Shown piece by piece: positions 26,625 to 36,000 of a stretch of DNA of 64,000 nt. A program made the position numbers and the translations under genes. Below the pieces are notes generated by a model that was not told where the DNA came from, did not search any database, and worked only from the letters and a program-made list of their open reading frames with translations. This DNA is from Streptomyces sp. HUAS ZL42 (GTDB lineage Bacteria; Actinomycetota; Actinomycetes; Streptomycetales; Streptomycetaceae). Every line of letters begins with the position of its first letter. The stretch's first letter is position 1. The DNA lies in assembly GCF_040782645.1 (NCBI RefSeq), contig NZ_CP160403.1:4499001-4563000 (forward strand). The letters are read 5' to 3'.

Positions 26625-27902
26625 CTACCGCTTGTCCGCCGGTGCCCCGGGCACCCCCTTCGGGGCCGGGGCGGAGCGGGCCGACAGGAAAGACGCCCAG
26701 CCCTCCTTCGGGGCCTCGCCCACCCCCAGGGTGCGGAGCTTGGCCAGGGTCTTCGGGTCCTGCGCGTCGAGCCAGTCGGCGAGCTGCCGGAAGGAGACAC
26801 AGCGCACGTCCGGCTTGTTGCAGACGGTCTCGACGACCTCCTCGACGGCGCGCATGTAGGTGCCGCCGTTCCAGGACTCGAAGTGGTTGCCGATGATCAG
26901 GGGCGCACGGTTGCCCTCGTAGGCGCGGTCAAAGCCCTTGAGCAGGCCATCACGCATCTGGTCGCCCCAGAAGTCGTACTTGCCGGGGTCGCCCTGGGTC
27001 CTGGTTCCGGACTGGTTGACCATGAAGTTGTAGTCCATGGTGAGTTGCTCGTAGGAGTGGCCGGGGAAGGGCACGAGCTGCATCGACAGGTCCCACAGGC
27101 CTTCCTTCTTCTGCGGCCAGAGCTGCTGGTTGACACCGCTGGTGTCGTAGCGGAAGCCGAGTTCGCGGGCCGCCGCCATGAAGTTCTCCTGGCCCTCGAG
27201 GCAGGGGGTGCGAGCGCCGACGAGTTCCTTTTCGTAGTCGAAGGGCAGCGGGGCCGCCTTCCTCATACCGGTGTTGGTCTTCCAGGTCTTCACGAACTGC
27301 TTCGCCTGGGCGATCTCGTCCTTCCAGTCCTCGACCGTCCACTCGCCGACGCCGTTCTTGCCGCAGAAGTGGCCGTTGAAGTGGGTGCCGATCTCGTTGC
27401 CCTCCAACCACGCCAGGCGCAACTGCTTGACGGTGTCGGCGACGCCCTGCTCGTCGTTGAAGCCGATGTCGGAGCGGCCCGGCGAGTGCTCCGGCGGCTT
27501 GTACAGGTCGCGCTTCTCCTCGGGCAGCATGTACACACCGCTGAGGAAGTACGTCATCGTCGCGTGGTTGGCCTTGGCGACCTTGCGGAAGTGGGAGAAC
27601 AGCTTCTGGCCGTCCTCGCCCGCGCCGTCCCAGGAGAACACCACGAACTGCGGCGGCTGCTGGCCGGGCCTGAGCCGCTCGGGTCTGGGCAGGTGCGGCT
27701 GCGCTCCGGTGAACGCGGTGGAGCCGTCGCCGATCAGCCGGACCACGCTCTTGGGTGCCGGGGCCGGCTTCGCTCTCTGCGGGCCGGGTGCGCCTTGCTT
27801 GGAGCCGTGGGCACCATCGGCGCCCGTCCCGCAACCGGTGAGCGACGCGGCAACGGCCGCGGCGAGAGCGGCGCCCGCGGTGATCCTTCGGGTGGCGGCC
27901 AT
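26625..27902 (-). CDS. Polysaccharide deacetylase-like lipoprotein
   Basis: A secreted lipoprotein of 425 residues. Signal peptide with lipobox SLTGC (ITAGAALAAAVAASLTGC). The mature domain has FVVFSWDGAGEDGQKLF, EIGTHFNGHFCGKNG and PLIIGNHFESWNGG, the pattern of carbohydrate esterase 4-like NodB folds (Asp, His-x-x-x-His). The first motif is SWDGA in place of the usual TFDDG, so catalytic competence is uncertain. The ATG at 27902 is preceded by AAGGTGGG; upstream in-frame starts have no ribosome site. Probably acts on a cell-wall polysaccharide outside the membrane. Confidence 0.75.
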   Translation of the reverse strand: MAATRRITAGAALAAAVAASLTGCGTGADGAHGSKQGAPGPQRAKPAPAPKSVVRLIGDGSTAFTGAQPHLPRPERLRPGQQPPQFVVFSWDGAGEDGQKLFSHFRKVAKANHATMTYFLSGVYMLPEEKRDLYKPPEHSPGRSDIGFNDEQGVADTVKQLRLAWLEGNEIGTHFNGHFCGKNGVGEWTVEDWKDEIAQAKQFVKTWKTNTGMRKAAPLPFDYEKELVGARTPCLEGQENFMAAARELGFRYDTSGVNQQLWPQKKEGLWDLSMQLVPFPGHSYEQLTMDYNFMVNQSGTRTQGDPGKYDFWGDQMRDGLLKGFDRAYEGNRAPLIIGNHFESWNGGTYMRAVEEVVETVCNKPDVRCVSFRQLADWLDAQDPKTLAKLRTLGVGEAPKEGWASFLSARSAPAPKGVPGAPADKR

Positions 27903-28237
27903 GTCCGCCCACCTTCTTCCTTCTCTCAGGCCAACGCAGATGAGGGCGATTTCTGGTGATGCGCCGGGGATGAGCCGACAGCGCCGCCAAGTTCGCACGG
28001 GACCGAGAAGGAATTAGTACGACAAGCCGATCAATGGATCACTTCACCTATTGGGGTCATTGATTGACCCATTTGCCATAAAAATCCATGCTTGCCCTTT
28101 ACTCTGCATTACGATTCGTTTACCGAGAGTTGAACCATCCCGCCGCTGTACGCCGTGACCCACGGCCGCGACCCCTCCCCGCCTCGAGCGGGGACCACCA
28201 GTTCCGCGACCGCGCTGCCCCGGAGGAGACGGGAAAC
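27903..28237. promoter_or_regulatory. AT-rich divergent promoter region
   Basis: Noncoding 335 bases between the deacetylase-like gene and the SulP-CA gene. The middle (about 28010-28130) is markedly AT-rich. Contains the operator-like palindrome at 28054-28070. Promoters for both genes are expected here. Confidence 0.5.
28054..28070. promoter_or_regulatory. Palindrome GGGTCA-N5-TGACCC (candidate operator)
   Basis: Perfect inverted repeat with a 5-base TTGAT spacer, about 170 bases before the SulP-CA start. It fits a dimeric repressor site; the protein is unknown. Confidence 0.4.
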
Positions 28238-30580
28238 ATGTCAGCCTGCGTTCCCACCCGCGCCACCGACCCGACTGGGACCGGGCGCGTCCACCAGCCC
28301 CACAGCCCGCCGCCCGCCCCGCCCCGTCGCTTCCGCGTCGCGGGCGCCGACCTGTCCGCGTCGATCGCGGTCTTCCTGATCGCCCTTCCCCTGTCCCTCG
28401 GCATCGCCCTCGCCACCGGCGCGCCCCTCCAGGCCGGCCTGGTCGCCGCCGCCGTGGGCGGACTCGTCGTCGGCCGGCTCGGTGGCTCCCCGCTCCAGGT
28501 CAGCGGCCCCGCCGCCGGCCTCACGGTCGTCACCGCCGAGCTCATCCAGCGCTACGGATGGCGCACGACCTGCGCCATCACCGTGCTCGCCGGACTCACC
28601 CAACTCGGACTGGGCTGCCTGCGCGTGGCGCGCACCGCGCTCGCCGTCAGTCCCGCCATCGTGCACGGCATGCTGTCCGGCATCGGCGTCACCATCGCCG
28701 TCGCCCAGCTGCACATCGTCCTCGGCGGCAGCCCGCAGAGTTCGGTCCTCGACAACCTCCGTTCACTGCCCGCCCAGTTGGCCCGCCTGCAGCCGGCCGC
28801 CGTGTCCATGAGCGCCCTGACTCTGGCACTGCTGCTGCTCTGGCCCCGGATGCCCGGCCGGGCCGGCCGCCTCCTGCGCAGGGTCCCCGCCCCGCTCGTC
28901 GCCGTGGCCGCCGCCACCGCGACGGCCGCACTCACCGGGCTGACCCTGCCCAAGGTCGACCTGCCGTCCTGGAGCAGCCACGCCCTGGCCGGAATGCCCG
29001 AGGGCCGGGCGCTCGGCCTCGTCGCCGCCGTCCTCACCATCACGCTGGTGTGCAGCGTCCAGTCGCTGCTCGGCGCGGTCGCCGTGGACAAGCTGGTCGC
29101 CTCCCGCCCGGGCCTGACCGGCCGCGTCGGCCGCTCCGACCTGGACCGCGAACTGCTCGGGCAGGGCGCCGCCAACATCGCCTCAGGCGCGCTCGGCGGA
29201 CTGCCGGTCGCGGGCGTGGCCGTGCGGAGTTCGGCGAATGTGCAAGCCGGTGCCGTGAGCCGGAACTCCACGATGCTGCACGGCGTTTTCGTAGTAGTCG
29301 CCGCGCTGCTGATGGTCCCGATCCTGGAGCTCATCCCGCTCGCCTCGCTCGCCGCCCTGGTGATGGCCGTCGGCATCCAGATGGTGTCCCTGCACCACAT
29401 CCGCACGGTGACCCGCCACCGGGAAGTGCTCGCCTACGCCGCCACCACACTCGGCGTGGTGCTCCTCGGCGTCCTGCAGGGCGTGGCGCTGGGGATCGCC
29501 GTGGCCGTCGCCCTCGCCCTGCACCGTCTCTCGCACACCCGCATCACGCACGACGAGAAGGAAGGAGTCCATCACGTACACGTCCGAGGACAGTTGACGT
29601 TCCTCGCGGTGCCGCGGCTCAGCCGCACCCTGCATCTCGTACCCCAGGGCGCCCCCGCCGTCGTGGAGTTGGACGGATCGTTCATGGACCACGCGGCCTA
29701 CGAGACCCTGCAGGACTGGCAGAACACGCACGCCGCGCAGGGCGGCTCCGTGGAAGTGACCGGCCGGCGCGCCGGGGTCCGGATCGCCGAGCCCGCCGGT
29801 GCCGCCGACTGCCGCTGCCGACCCTGGACGCCCTGGCGCAACCACCAGTGCGAGCGCACACAGTCGGCGCCACCCGCCGGACACCCGGATACGGCGGACG
29901 GACCGACCGGGCACCAACTCGCGCGCGGGATCAGCGCCTTCCAGCGCCACACCGCTCCCCTGGTACGGGGCGAGCTGGCCCGGCTGGCACGCGAGGGGCA
30001 GCGCCCGGCTCAGCTCTTCCTCACCTGCGCCGACTCGCGGCTGGTCACCTCGATGATCACCTCCAGTGGTCCGGGCGACCTCTTCGTGGTGCGCAACGTG
30101 GGCAACCTCGTGCCGCTGCCCGGCGAGGAGAGCGGGGACGACTCGGTGGCGGCCGCGATCGAGTACGCGGTGGATGTGCTGAAGGTGCGGTCCATCACGG
30201 TGTGCGGGCACTCCGGGTGCGGAGCCATGCAGGCACTGCTCAACTCCGAGCCCGGCGGGGCCCGGACGCCGCTCAAGCGGTGGCTGCGGCACGGGCTGCC
30301 CAGCCTGGAGCGCATGGCCGACGACACACGGCCCTGGGCGCGCCTGGCCGGGCGCCGGCCCGCGGACGCGGTCGAGCAGCTGTGCCTGACCAACGTGGTC
30401 CAGCAGCTGGAGCACCTGCGCGCCCATGAGTCGGTGACCCGTGCCCTGCGGGCCGGGGCACTGGAGCTGCACGGGATGTACTTCCACGTGGGTGAGGCCC
30501 AGGCGTACCTGCTCGCCGGGACGGACACGGACGAGGACGGGGTGTTCGAGCATGTGAGGGAGGCGGACCTGTCGGCGTGA
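28238..30580 (+). CDS. SulP-family anion transporter fused to beta-carbonic anhydrase
   Basis: A 780-residue fusion. Residues about 35-470 are a SulP permease with typical PLSLGIALATGAPLQAGL, GSPLQVSGPAAGLTV and PKVDLP segments. A short STAS-like piece follows (PAVVELDGSFMDHAAYETL). From about residue 560 a beta-carbonic anhydrase has the zinc ligands in CADSR and HSGCG, with VVRNVGN between. Such fusions are thought to move bicarbonate or sulfate while interconverting CO2 and bicarbonate. The ATG at 28238 has GGAGGAGA about 11 bases upstream. No stop or frameshift interrupts the fusion. Confidence 0.92.
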   Translation: MSACVPTRATDPTGTGRVHQPHSPPPAPPRRFRVAGADLSASIAVFLIALPLSLGIALATGAPLQAGLVAAAVGGLVVGRLGGSPLQVSGPAAGLTVVTAELIQRYGWRTTCAITVLAGLTQLGLGCLRVARTALAVSPAIVHGMLSGIGVTIAVAQLHIVLGGSPQSSVLDNLRSLPAQLARLQPAAVSMSALTLALLLLWPRMPGRAGRLLRRVPAPLVAVAAATATAALTGLTLPKVDLPSWSSHALAGMPEGRALGLVAAVLTITLVCSVQSLLGAVAVDKLVASRPGLTGRVGRSDLDRELLGQGAANIASGALGGLPVAGVAVRSSANVQAGAVSRNSTMLHGVFVVVAALLMVPILELIPLASLAALVMAVGIQMVSLHHIRTVTRHREVLAYAATTLGVVLLGVLQGVALGIAVAVALALHRLSHTRITHDEKEGVHHVHVRGQLTFLAVPRLSRTLHLVPQGAPAVVELDGSFMDHAAYETLQDWQNTHAAQGGSVEVTGRRAGVRIAEPAGAADCRCRPWTPWRNHQCERTQSAPPAGHPDTADGPTGHQLARGISAFQRHTAPLVRGELARLAREGQRPAQLFLTCADSRLVTSMITSSGPGDLFVVRNVGNLVPLPGEESGDDSVAAAIEYAVDVLKVRSITVCGHSGCGAMQALLNSEPGGARTPLKRWLRHGLPSLERMADDTRPWARLAGRRPADAVEQLCLTNVVQQLEHLRAHESVTRALRAGALELHGMYFHVGEAQAYLLAGTDTDEDGVFEHVREADLSA

Positions 30581-30689
30581 TCCGTTGTGAAACGCACAAC
30601 AGAGGCTGAACTGCCGCGCACCGGCGTACGTGGGTACCGATGACCACGGCCGCCGGTGCGGGGCCGGATCAAGCAGCGCCAAGCCCCAG

Positions 30690-30705
30690 ACAGGTCTAAA
30701 CCAAT
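30690..30705. promoter_or_regulatory. Predicted DasR-responsive element (dre) upstream of acs
   Basis: ACAGGTCTAAACCAAT matches the Streptomyces dre consensus ACTGGTCTAGACCACT at 13 of 16 positions, including GGTCTA and ACCA. It lies 86-101 bases before the acs start. DasR is the GntR-type repressor of N-acetylglucosamine use; GlcNAc breakdown releases acetate, which Acs activates. Confidence 0.5.
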
Positions 30706-30790
30706 TTCCCGGCGACCCTTGTCATCGGCCCCTCGGGTCTGATGAGCTGTGGCCTGGGACACAACGGACACCCTTCGAGAGGGAGATGTC

Positions 30791-32746
30791 GTGAGCAACG
30801 AAAGCCTGGCCAACCTGCTCAAGGAAGAGCGCAGGTTCGCGCCCCCCGCCGACCTGGCCGCCGGCGCCAATGTCACGGCGGAGGCGTACGAACAGGCCAA
30901 GGCTGACAGGCTCGGCTTCTGGGCCGAGCAGGCCCGTCGGCTGACCTGGGCCAAGGAGCCGACCGAGACGCTGGACTGGTCGAACCCGCCGTTCGCCAAG
31001 TGGTTCCAGGACGGCGAGCTCAACGTCGCGTACAACTGCGTCGACCGGCATGTCGAGGCCGGGCTCGGCGACCGGGTCGCCATCCACTTCGAGGGCGAGC
31101 CGGGCGACAGCCGCGCCATCACCTACGCCGAGCTCAAGGACGAGGTCTCCAAGGCCGCGAACGCCTTGCTGGAGCTCGGAGTTCGCAAGGGCGACCGGGT
31201 CGCCGTCTACATGCCGATGATCCCCGAGACCGCGGTCGCCATGCTGGCCTGCGCCCGGATCGGCGCCGCGCACTCCGTCGTCTTCGGCGGCTTCTCGGCG
31301 GACGCGCTCGCCACCCGTATCCAGGACGCCGACGCCAAGGTCGTCATCACCTCCGACGGCGGCTACCGGCGCGGCAAGCCCTCCGCCCTCAAGCCGGCGG
31401 TCGACGACGCGATCGCGCGCGTGGACAACGTCGAGCACGTGCTCGTGGTGCGCCGTACGGGCCAGGAGGTCGCCTGGACCGAGGGACGCGACGTGTGGTG
31501 GGACGACATCGTCGAGCGGCAGTCCGCCGAGCACACGCCGGAGGCGTTCGAGGCCGAGCACCCGCTGTTCATCCTCTACACGTCCGGTACGACGGGTAAG
31601 CCGAAGGGCATCCTGCACACCTCCGGCGGATACCTCACGCAGGCCGCGTACACGCACCACGCGGTCTTCGACCTCAAGCCGGAGACGGACGTGTACTGGT
31701 GCACCGCCGACGTCGGCTGGGTCACCGGGCACTCGTACATCGTGTACGGGCCACTGGCGAACGGCGCGACCCAGGTGATGTACGAGGGCACGCCGGACAC
31801 CCCGCACCAGGGCCGGTTCTGGGAGATCGTGCAGAAGTACGGGGTCACGATCCTGTACACGGCGCCGACGGCCATCCGTACGTTCATGAAGTGGGGCGAC
31901 GACATCCCCGCCAAGTTCGACCTCACCAGCCTGCGGGTCCTGGGCTCGGTCGGCGAGCCGATCAACCCCGAGGCATGGATCTGGTACCGCAAGCACATCG
32001 GGGCCGACCGGACCCCCGTCGTCGACACATGGTGGCAGACCGAGACCGGCGCGATGATGATCTCGCCGCTGCCGGGCGTCACCGAGACAAAGCCCGGCTC
32101 CGCCCAGACGCCGCTGCCCGGCATCTCCGCGACCGTCGTCGACGACGAGGCGAACGAGGTGCCCAACGGCGGTGGCGGCTACCTGGTGCTGACCGAGCCG
32201 TGGCCGTCGATGCTGCGCACCATCTGGGGTGACGACCAGCGGTTCATCGACACGTACTGGTCGCGGTTCGAGGGCAAGTACTTCGCCGGTGACGGGGCGA
32301 AGAAGGACGACGACGGGGACATCTGGCTGCTGGGCCGGGTCGACGACGTGATGCTCGTGTCCGGGCACAACATCTCCACGACCGAGGTCGAGTCGGCCCT
32401 CGTCTCCCATCCCTCGGTGGCCGAGGCGGCCGTGGTCGGGGCGGCGGACGAGACGACCGGGCAGGCGATCGTCGCCTTCGTCATCCTGCGGGGCACGGCC
32501 TCCGAGGACGACGACCTCGTCAACGAGCTGCGAGGCCACGTCGGGGCGACCCTGGGGCCGATCGCCAAGCCGAAGCGGATCCTGCCGGTGGCGGAGCTGC
32601 CGAAGACCCGGTCCGGGAAGATCATGCGGCGACTGCTGCGGGACATCGCGGAGAACCGGCAGCTCGGTGACGTCACCACGCTCACCGACTCGACGGTCAT
32701 GGACCTCATCCAGGCGAAGCTCCCGGCGGCGCCGAGCGAGGACTGA
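30791..32746 (+). CDS. acs: Acetyl-CoA synthetase
   Basis: AMP-forming enzyme of 651 residues: acetate + ATP + CoA to acetyl-CoA. Adenylation motif [16 protein letters not shown], acetate-pocket region [29 protein letters not shown], and the C-terminal [11 protein letters not shown] in which the Lys is the site of regulatory acetylation. The GTG at 30791 has GAGGGAGA upstream and gives [10 protein letters not shown]. Length is normal for the family. A strong terminator follows, so it is monocistronic. A predicted dre site upstream suggests link to amino-sugar metabolism. M. tuberculosis Rv3667 is the syntenic orthologue. Confidence 0.97.
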   Translation: MSNESLANLLKEERRFAPPADLAAGANVTAEAYEQAKADRLGFWAEQARRLTWAKEPTETLDWSNPPFAKWFQDGELNVAYNCVDRHVEAGLGDRVAIHFEGEPGDSRAITYAELKDEVSKAANALLELGVRKGDRVAVYMPMIPETAVAMLACARIGAAHSVVFGGFSADALATRIQDADAKVVITSDGGYRRGKPSALKPAVDDAIARVDNVEHVLVVRRTGQEVAWTEGRDVWWDDIVERQSAEHTPEAFEAEHPLFILYTSGTTGKPKGILHTSGGYLTQAAYTHHAVFDLKPETDVYWCTADVGWVTGHSYIVYGPLANGATQVMYEGTPDTPHQGRFWEIVQKYGVTILYTAPTAIRTFMKWGDDIPAKFDLTSLRVLGSVGEPINPEAWIWYRKHIGADRTPVVDTWWQTETGAMMISPLPGVTETKPGSAQTPLPGISATVVDDEANEVPNGGGGYLVLTEPWPSMLRTIWGDDQRFIDTYWSRFEGKYFAGDGAKKDDDGDIWLLGRVDDVMLVSGHNISTTEVESALVSHPSVAEAAVVGAADETTGQAIVAFVILRGTASEDDDLVNELRGHVGATLGPIAKPKRILPVAELPKTRSGKIMRRLLRDIAENRQLGDVTTLTDSTVMDLIQAKLPAAPSED

Positions 32747-32755
32747 GTACGGCAC

Positions 32756-32789
32756 AAAGGGGCGCCCCGCACCGGCGGGGCGCCCCTTT
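32756..32789 (+). terminator. Intrinsic terminator of acs
   Basis: Perfect 15-base stem (32756-32770 with 32775-32789), loop ACCG, ending in TTTC, ten bases past the acs stop. Confidence 0.88.
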
Positions 32790-32829
32790 CGCGCATAACG
32801 TGAGATTCACCGGATGCCTCTCCGTGCAC

Positions 32830-32844
32830 CTTAGGTAAACTAAG
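32830..32844. promoter_or_regulatory. Palindrome CTTAG-N5-CTAAG upstream of nhaA
   Basis: CTTAGGTAAACTAAG, perfect 5-base half-sites in an AT-rich patch 83 bases before the nhaA start. The TTAGG half is reminiscent of DtxR-family iron boxes but the right half does not fit, so the regulator is left open. Confidence 0.35.
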
Positions 32845-32926
32845 CAAAACATCGTGATCCCCGAGGTGCGCCGGGAAGTCTGGTCGGCATGTGCTCCGTC
32901 CTGCCCACCGACCGGAGGTCTCCCCC

Positions 32927-34363
32927 GTGGCCGCGCCCCGCACCACCGCCCCCCGCAAAGTCCTCGGACGTCTGTCGCTGCCGGAGCGGACGTTCGTGGC
33001 GGACGCCCTGCGCACCGAGACCGTCGGCGGTGTACTGCTGCTCCTGGCCGCGATCGTCGCGCTGCTCTGGGCGAACGTACCGGCGCTGCACGACAGCTAC
33101 GAGAGCGTCAGCCACTTCCACATCGGGCCCGAGGCCCTCGGTCTGAACCTGTCGATCGAGCACTGGGCCGCCGACGGACTGCTCGCGGTCTTCTTCTTCG
33201 TCGCCGGGATCGAACTCAAGCGCGAACTGGTCGCCGGGGATCTGCGGGACCCGCGGGCCGCCGTCCTGCCCGTGGTCGCCGCGCTGTGCGGGATGGCCGT
33301 GCCGGCGGTGGTGTACGCCCTCACGAACGTCACCGGAGGAGGCTCCCTGGCGGGCTGGGCGGTGCCGACCGCCACGGACATCGCCTTCGCGCTCGCCGTC
33401 CTGGCGGTCATCGGGACGTCCCTGCCGAGCGCCCTGCGCGCCTTCCTGCTCACCCTCGCCGTCGTCGACGACCTGTTCGCCATCCTGATCATCGCGGTCT
33501 TCTTCACGGACGAACTGGACTTCGCCGCACTGGGCGGCGCCGCGATCGGTCTCGTCGTCTTCTGGCTGCTGCTGCGCAAGGGCGTGCGCGGTTGGTACGT
33601 GTACGTTCCGCTCGCCCTGGTCATCTGGGCGCTCATGTACAGCAGCGGCGTTCACGCGACCGTCGCGGGCGTCGCCATGGGCCTGATGCTGCGCTGCACG
33701 ACTCGGGAGGGCGAGGAGCACTCCCCCGGCGGACGGATCGAACATCTCGTGCGGCCCCTCTCGGCGGGCCTGGCCGTACCGCTGTTCGCGCTGTTCAACG
33801 CCGGTGTCGTGGTCTCCGGCGGCGCGCTCCGGGACGTGTTCACCAAACCGGAGACACTCGGAGTCGTCCTGGGCCTGGTCGTCGGCAAGACGGTCGGCAT
33901 CTTCTGCGGGACGTGGCTGACGGCCCGCTTCACCCGGGCCTCGCTCAGTGACGACCTCGCCTGGGCGGACGTGTTCGCCGTGGCCTCCCTTTCCGGCATC
34001 GGCTTCACCGTCTCGCTGCTCATCGGCGAACTCGCCTTCGACGGCGACGCTGTGCTGACGGACGAGGTCAAGGCCGCCGTCCTCACGGGCTCCCTCGCCG
34101 CGGCGGCCCTGGCGACCGCGCTACTCAAGATCCGCAACAGCAGGTACCGCAGGATGTGCGAGGCCGAGGAGCGCGACGAGGACAGCGACGGCATCCCCGA
34201 CATCTACGCGGAGGACGACCCGGCGTACCACCTTCGGATGGCCGCCATCCACGAACGCAGGGCCGCCGAGCACCGCCGGATCGCCGAGGAGAAGGCCGCG
34301 GCGCGCCACGGGCTTGCCGAAGTGGCGGGCGGGGCAGGCGAGGACGCGGACGGTCCGGCATGA
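32927..34363 (+). CDS. nhaA: Na+/H+ antiporter NhaA
   Basis: Exports Na+ in exchange for protons. The 478-residue protein has 12 hydrophobic helices, the paired transport aspartates in LAVVDDLFAI, the FFFVAGIELKREL segment, PTATDIAFALAVL and SGIGFTVSLLIGELAF. The N-terminus (AAPRTTAPRKVLGRL) and the charged C-terminal tail of about 70 residues, with an acidic stretch (EERDEDSDGIPDIYAEDDP) and an Arg/Glu helix, are extensions over E. coli NhaA. The GTG at 32927 has GGAGGT 8 bases upstream; the frame is open further but without a ribosome site. Confidence 0.95.
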   Translation: MAAPRTTAPRKVLGRLSLPERTFVADALRTETVGGVLLLLAAIVALLWANVPALHDSYESVSHFHIGPEALGLNLSIEHWAADGLLAVFFFVAGIELKRELVAGDLRDPRAAVLPVVAALCGMAVPAVVYALTNVTGGGSLAGWAVPTATDIAFALAVLAVIGTSLPSALRAFLLTLAVVDDLFAILIIAVFFTDELDFAALGGAAIGLVVFWLLLRKGVRGWYVYVPLALVIWALMYSSGVHATVAGVAMGLMLRCTTREGEEHSPGGRIEHLVRPLSAGLAVPLFALFNAGVVVSGGALRDVFTKPETLGVVLGLVVGKTVGIFCGTWLTARFTRASLSDDLAWADVFAVASLSGIGFTVSLLIGELAFDGDAVLTDEVKAAVLTGSLAAAALATALLKIRNSRYRRMCEAEERDEDSDGIPDIYAEDDPAYHLRMAAIHERRAAEHRRIAEEKAAARHGLAEVAGGAGEDADGPA

Positions 34364-34422
34364 TCTGACGGGACGTACAAATGACGGAACAGTACGCACT
34401 TACGCAGAAGAGGGAGACCGCG

Positions 34423-34911
34423 ATGAGCGCACCCGACGGCAGCCCGGTCGGCGCCGAACGCAGCATCGGCCAGCTGTTCGCCTCGGCGACGACCGAGATG
34501 TCGGCGCTGGTGCACGACGAGATCGCGCTGGCCAAGGCGCAGCTCAAGCAGGACGTCAAGCGTGGTGCGATGAGCGGGGGGGCGTTCTCGGTCGCCGGCG
34601 CCGTGCTGGTGTTCTCCCTGCCGATGCTGAACTTCGCGCTGGCGTACGGCATCCGGACGTGGAGCGACTGGAACCTCGCGATCTGTTTCCTGCTGTCGTT
34701 CGCGGCCAACGTCCTCGTCGCCGTCCTCCTCGCGCTGATCGGCGTCGGCTTCGCGAAGAAGGCCAAGAAGAGCAAGGGCCCGCAGAAGGTCGCCGCGTCG
34801 GTGAAGGAGACGGCGGGCGTCCTGCAGAAGGCCAAGCCGCACCCGCGTCCGGAGCTCCCGCAGGACCGGCTCCCGGAGGCCATCGAGGCTGTGGCACGCT
34901 CGTCGTCATGA
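34423..34911 (+). CDS. Phage holin-like/DUF1469 membrane protein
   Basis: A 162-residue protein. An amphipathic N-terminal part (ERSIGQLFASATTEMSALVHDEIALAKAQLKQDV) precedes two hydrophobic helices (GAFSVAGAVLVFSLPMLNFALAYGI and NLAICFLLSFAANVLVAVLLALIGVGF) and a Lys-rich tail. This is the DUF1469 / holin superfamily III fold common in actinobacterial chromosomes; it is not evidence for a prophage. Start ATG at 34423 has GAGGGAGA upstream; ATG at 34381 is possible. Its stop overlaps the hydrolase start (ATGA), so the two are coupled. Confidence 0.75.
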   Translation: MSAPDGSPVGAERSIGQLFASATTEMSALVHDEIALAKAQLKQDVKRGAMSGGAFSVAGAVLVFSLPMLNFALAYGIRTWSDWNLAICFLLSFAANVLVAVLLALIGVGFAKKAKKSKGPQKVAASVKETAGVLQKAKPHPRPELPQDRLPEAIEAVARSSS

Positions 34912-35846
34912 CGGACCCCGCCGCCACTTCGGCGCAACCCGCTTCGGTCGTACGGCTGGAAGGCCCCTGGACGCACAAGGATGTCGCCGCCAACGGTGCC
35001 CGCTTCCACATCGCGGAACTGGGCGACGGACCGCTGGTCATGCTGGTGCACGGTTTCCCGCAGTTCTGGTGGGCCTGGCGGCACCAGCTGGTCGCGCTTG
35101 CCGACGCGGGCTTCCGGGCCGTCGCCATGGACCTGCGGGGCGTCGGCGGCAGCGACCGCACCCCTCGCGGCTACGACCCCGCCAACCTCGCCCTCGACAT
35201 CACCGGCGTGATCCGCTCGCTGGGCGAGCCCGACGCGGCCCTCGTCGGGCACGACCTGGGCGGCTATCTGGCGTGGACGGCGGCTGTGATGCGCCCGAAG
35301 CTGGTACGGCGGCTCGTGGTCGCCTCGATGCCGCACCCCCGGCGCTGGCGCTCCGCGATGCTCGCGGACGTCAAGCAGACACGCGCGGGCTCCTACATCT
35401 GGGGGTTCCAGCGGCCCTGGATCCCGGAGCGGCAGCTCACCGCCGACGACGGGGCGCTCGTGGGCCGTCTCGTGCGGGACTGGTCGGGGCCGCGGCTGCC
35501 GGACGACGACGCGGTGGAGACGTACCGCCGCGCGATGTGCATCCCGTCGACCGCGCACTGCTCGGTCGAGCCGTACCGGTGGCTGGTGCGGTCTCTGGCC
35601 CGCCCGGACGGCATCCAGTTCAACCGGCGCATGAAGCGCCCGGTGCGCGTGCCGACGCTCCACCTCCACGGCTCGCTCGACCCGGTGATGCGCACGCGAA
35701 GCGCGGCCGGTTCCGGGGAGTACGTCGAGGCGCCGTACCGCTGGCGACTGTTCGACGGACTCGGGCATTTTCCGCACGAAGAGGATCCGGTCGCATTCTC
35801 GGCCGAGCTGATCAACTGGCTCAAGGACCCCGAACCCGACCGGTGA
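34908..35846 (+). CDS. Alpha/beta hydrolase, epoxide hydrolase-like (EphE type)
   Basis: A 312-residue alpha/beta hydrolase. Oxyanion motif VHGFPQFWW, nucleophile elbow VGHDLGGYLAW with Asp as nucleophile, as in epoxide hydrolases and haloalkane dehalogenases, and the catalytic His in GLGHFPHEEDP. M. tuberculosis ephE (Rv3670) lies at the same place next to marP. The ATG overlaps the previous stop. Its last 73 coding bases and the 20 after the stop are repeated 134 bp downstream (see repeat entries). Substrate not predictable from sequence. Confidence 0.85.
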   Translation: MTDPAATSAQPASVVRLEGPWTHKDVAANGARFHIAELGDGPLVMLVHGFPQFWWAWRHQLVALADAGFRAVAMDLRGVGGSDRTPRGYDPANLALDITGVIRSLGEPDAALVGHDLGGYLAWTAAVMRPKLVRRLVVASMPHPRRWRSAMLADVKQTRAGSYIWGFQRPWIPERQLTADDGALVGRLVRDWSGPRLPDDDAVETYRRAMCIPSTAHCSVEPYRWLVRSLARPDGIQFNRRMKRPVRVPTLHLHGSLDPVMRTRSAAGSGEYVEAPYRWRLFDGLGHFPHEEDPVAFSAELINWLKDPEPDR

Positions 35847-35866
35847 AACTCGGTCACGTCGAGCGC
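35772..35866 (+). repeat. 95-bp direct repeat, copy 1 (3' end of hydrolase gene)
   Basis: Covers the last 24 sense codons, the stop and the following 20 bases of the hydrolase gene. Matches copy 2 at 35906-36000 at 93 of 95 positions (two T to C changes), offset 134 bp. Confidence 0.92.
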
Positions 35867-35905
35867 CGCCGGGGGTCCGGGGGTCAGCCCCCGGGACAGC
35901 GCAGC

Positions 35906-36000
35906 CCGCACGAAGAGGACCCGGTCGCATTCCCGGCCGAGCTGATCAACTGGCTCAAGGACCCCGAACCCGACCGGTGAAACTCGGTCACGTCGAGCGC
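35906..36000 (+). repeat. 95-bp direct repeat, copy 2 (orphan C-terminal fragment)
   Basis: Second copy of the hydrolase 3' end, no start codon, so not a gene. Encodes the same PHEEDPVAF-P-AELINWLKDP-EPDR tail, with Pro for Ser. Between the copies is a 39-base segment holding a CCGGGGG/CCCCCGG hairpin. Confidence 0.92.

Noticed and set aside
34423..34911. Holin-like protein as a sign of prophage
   Set aside because: DUF1469 proteins are ordinary chromosomal membrane proteins in actinobacteria; no phage genes are nearby.
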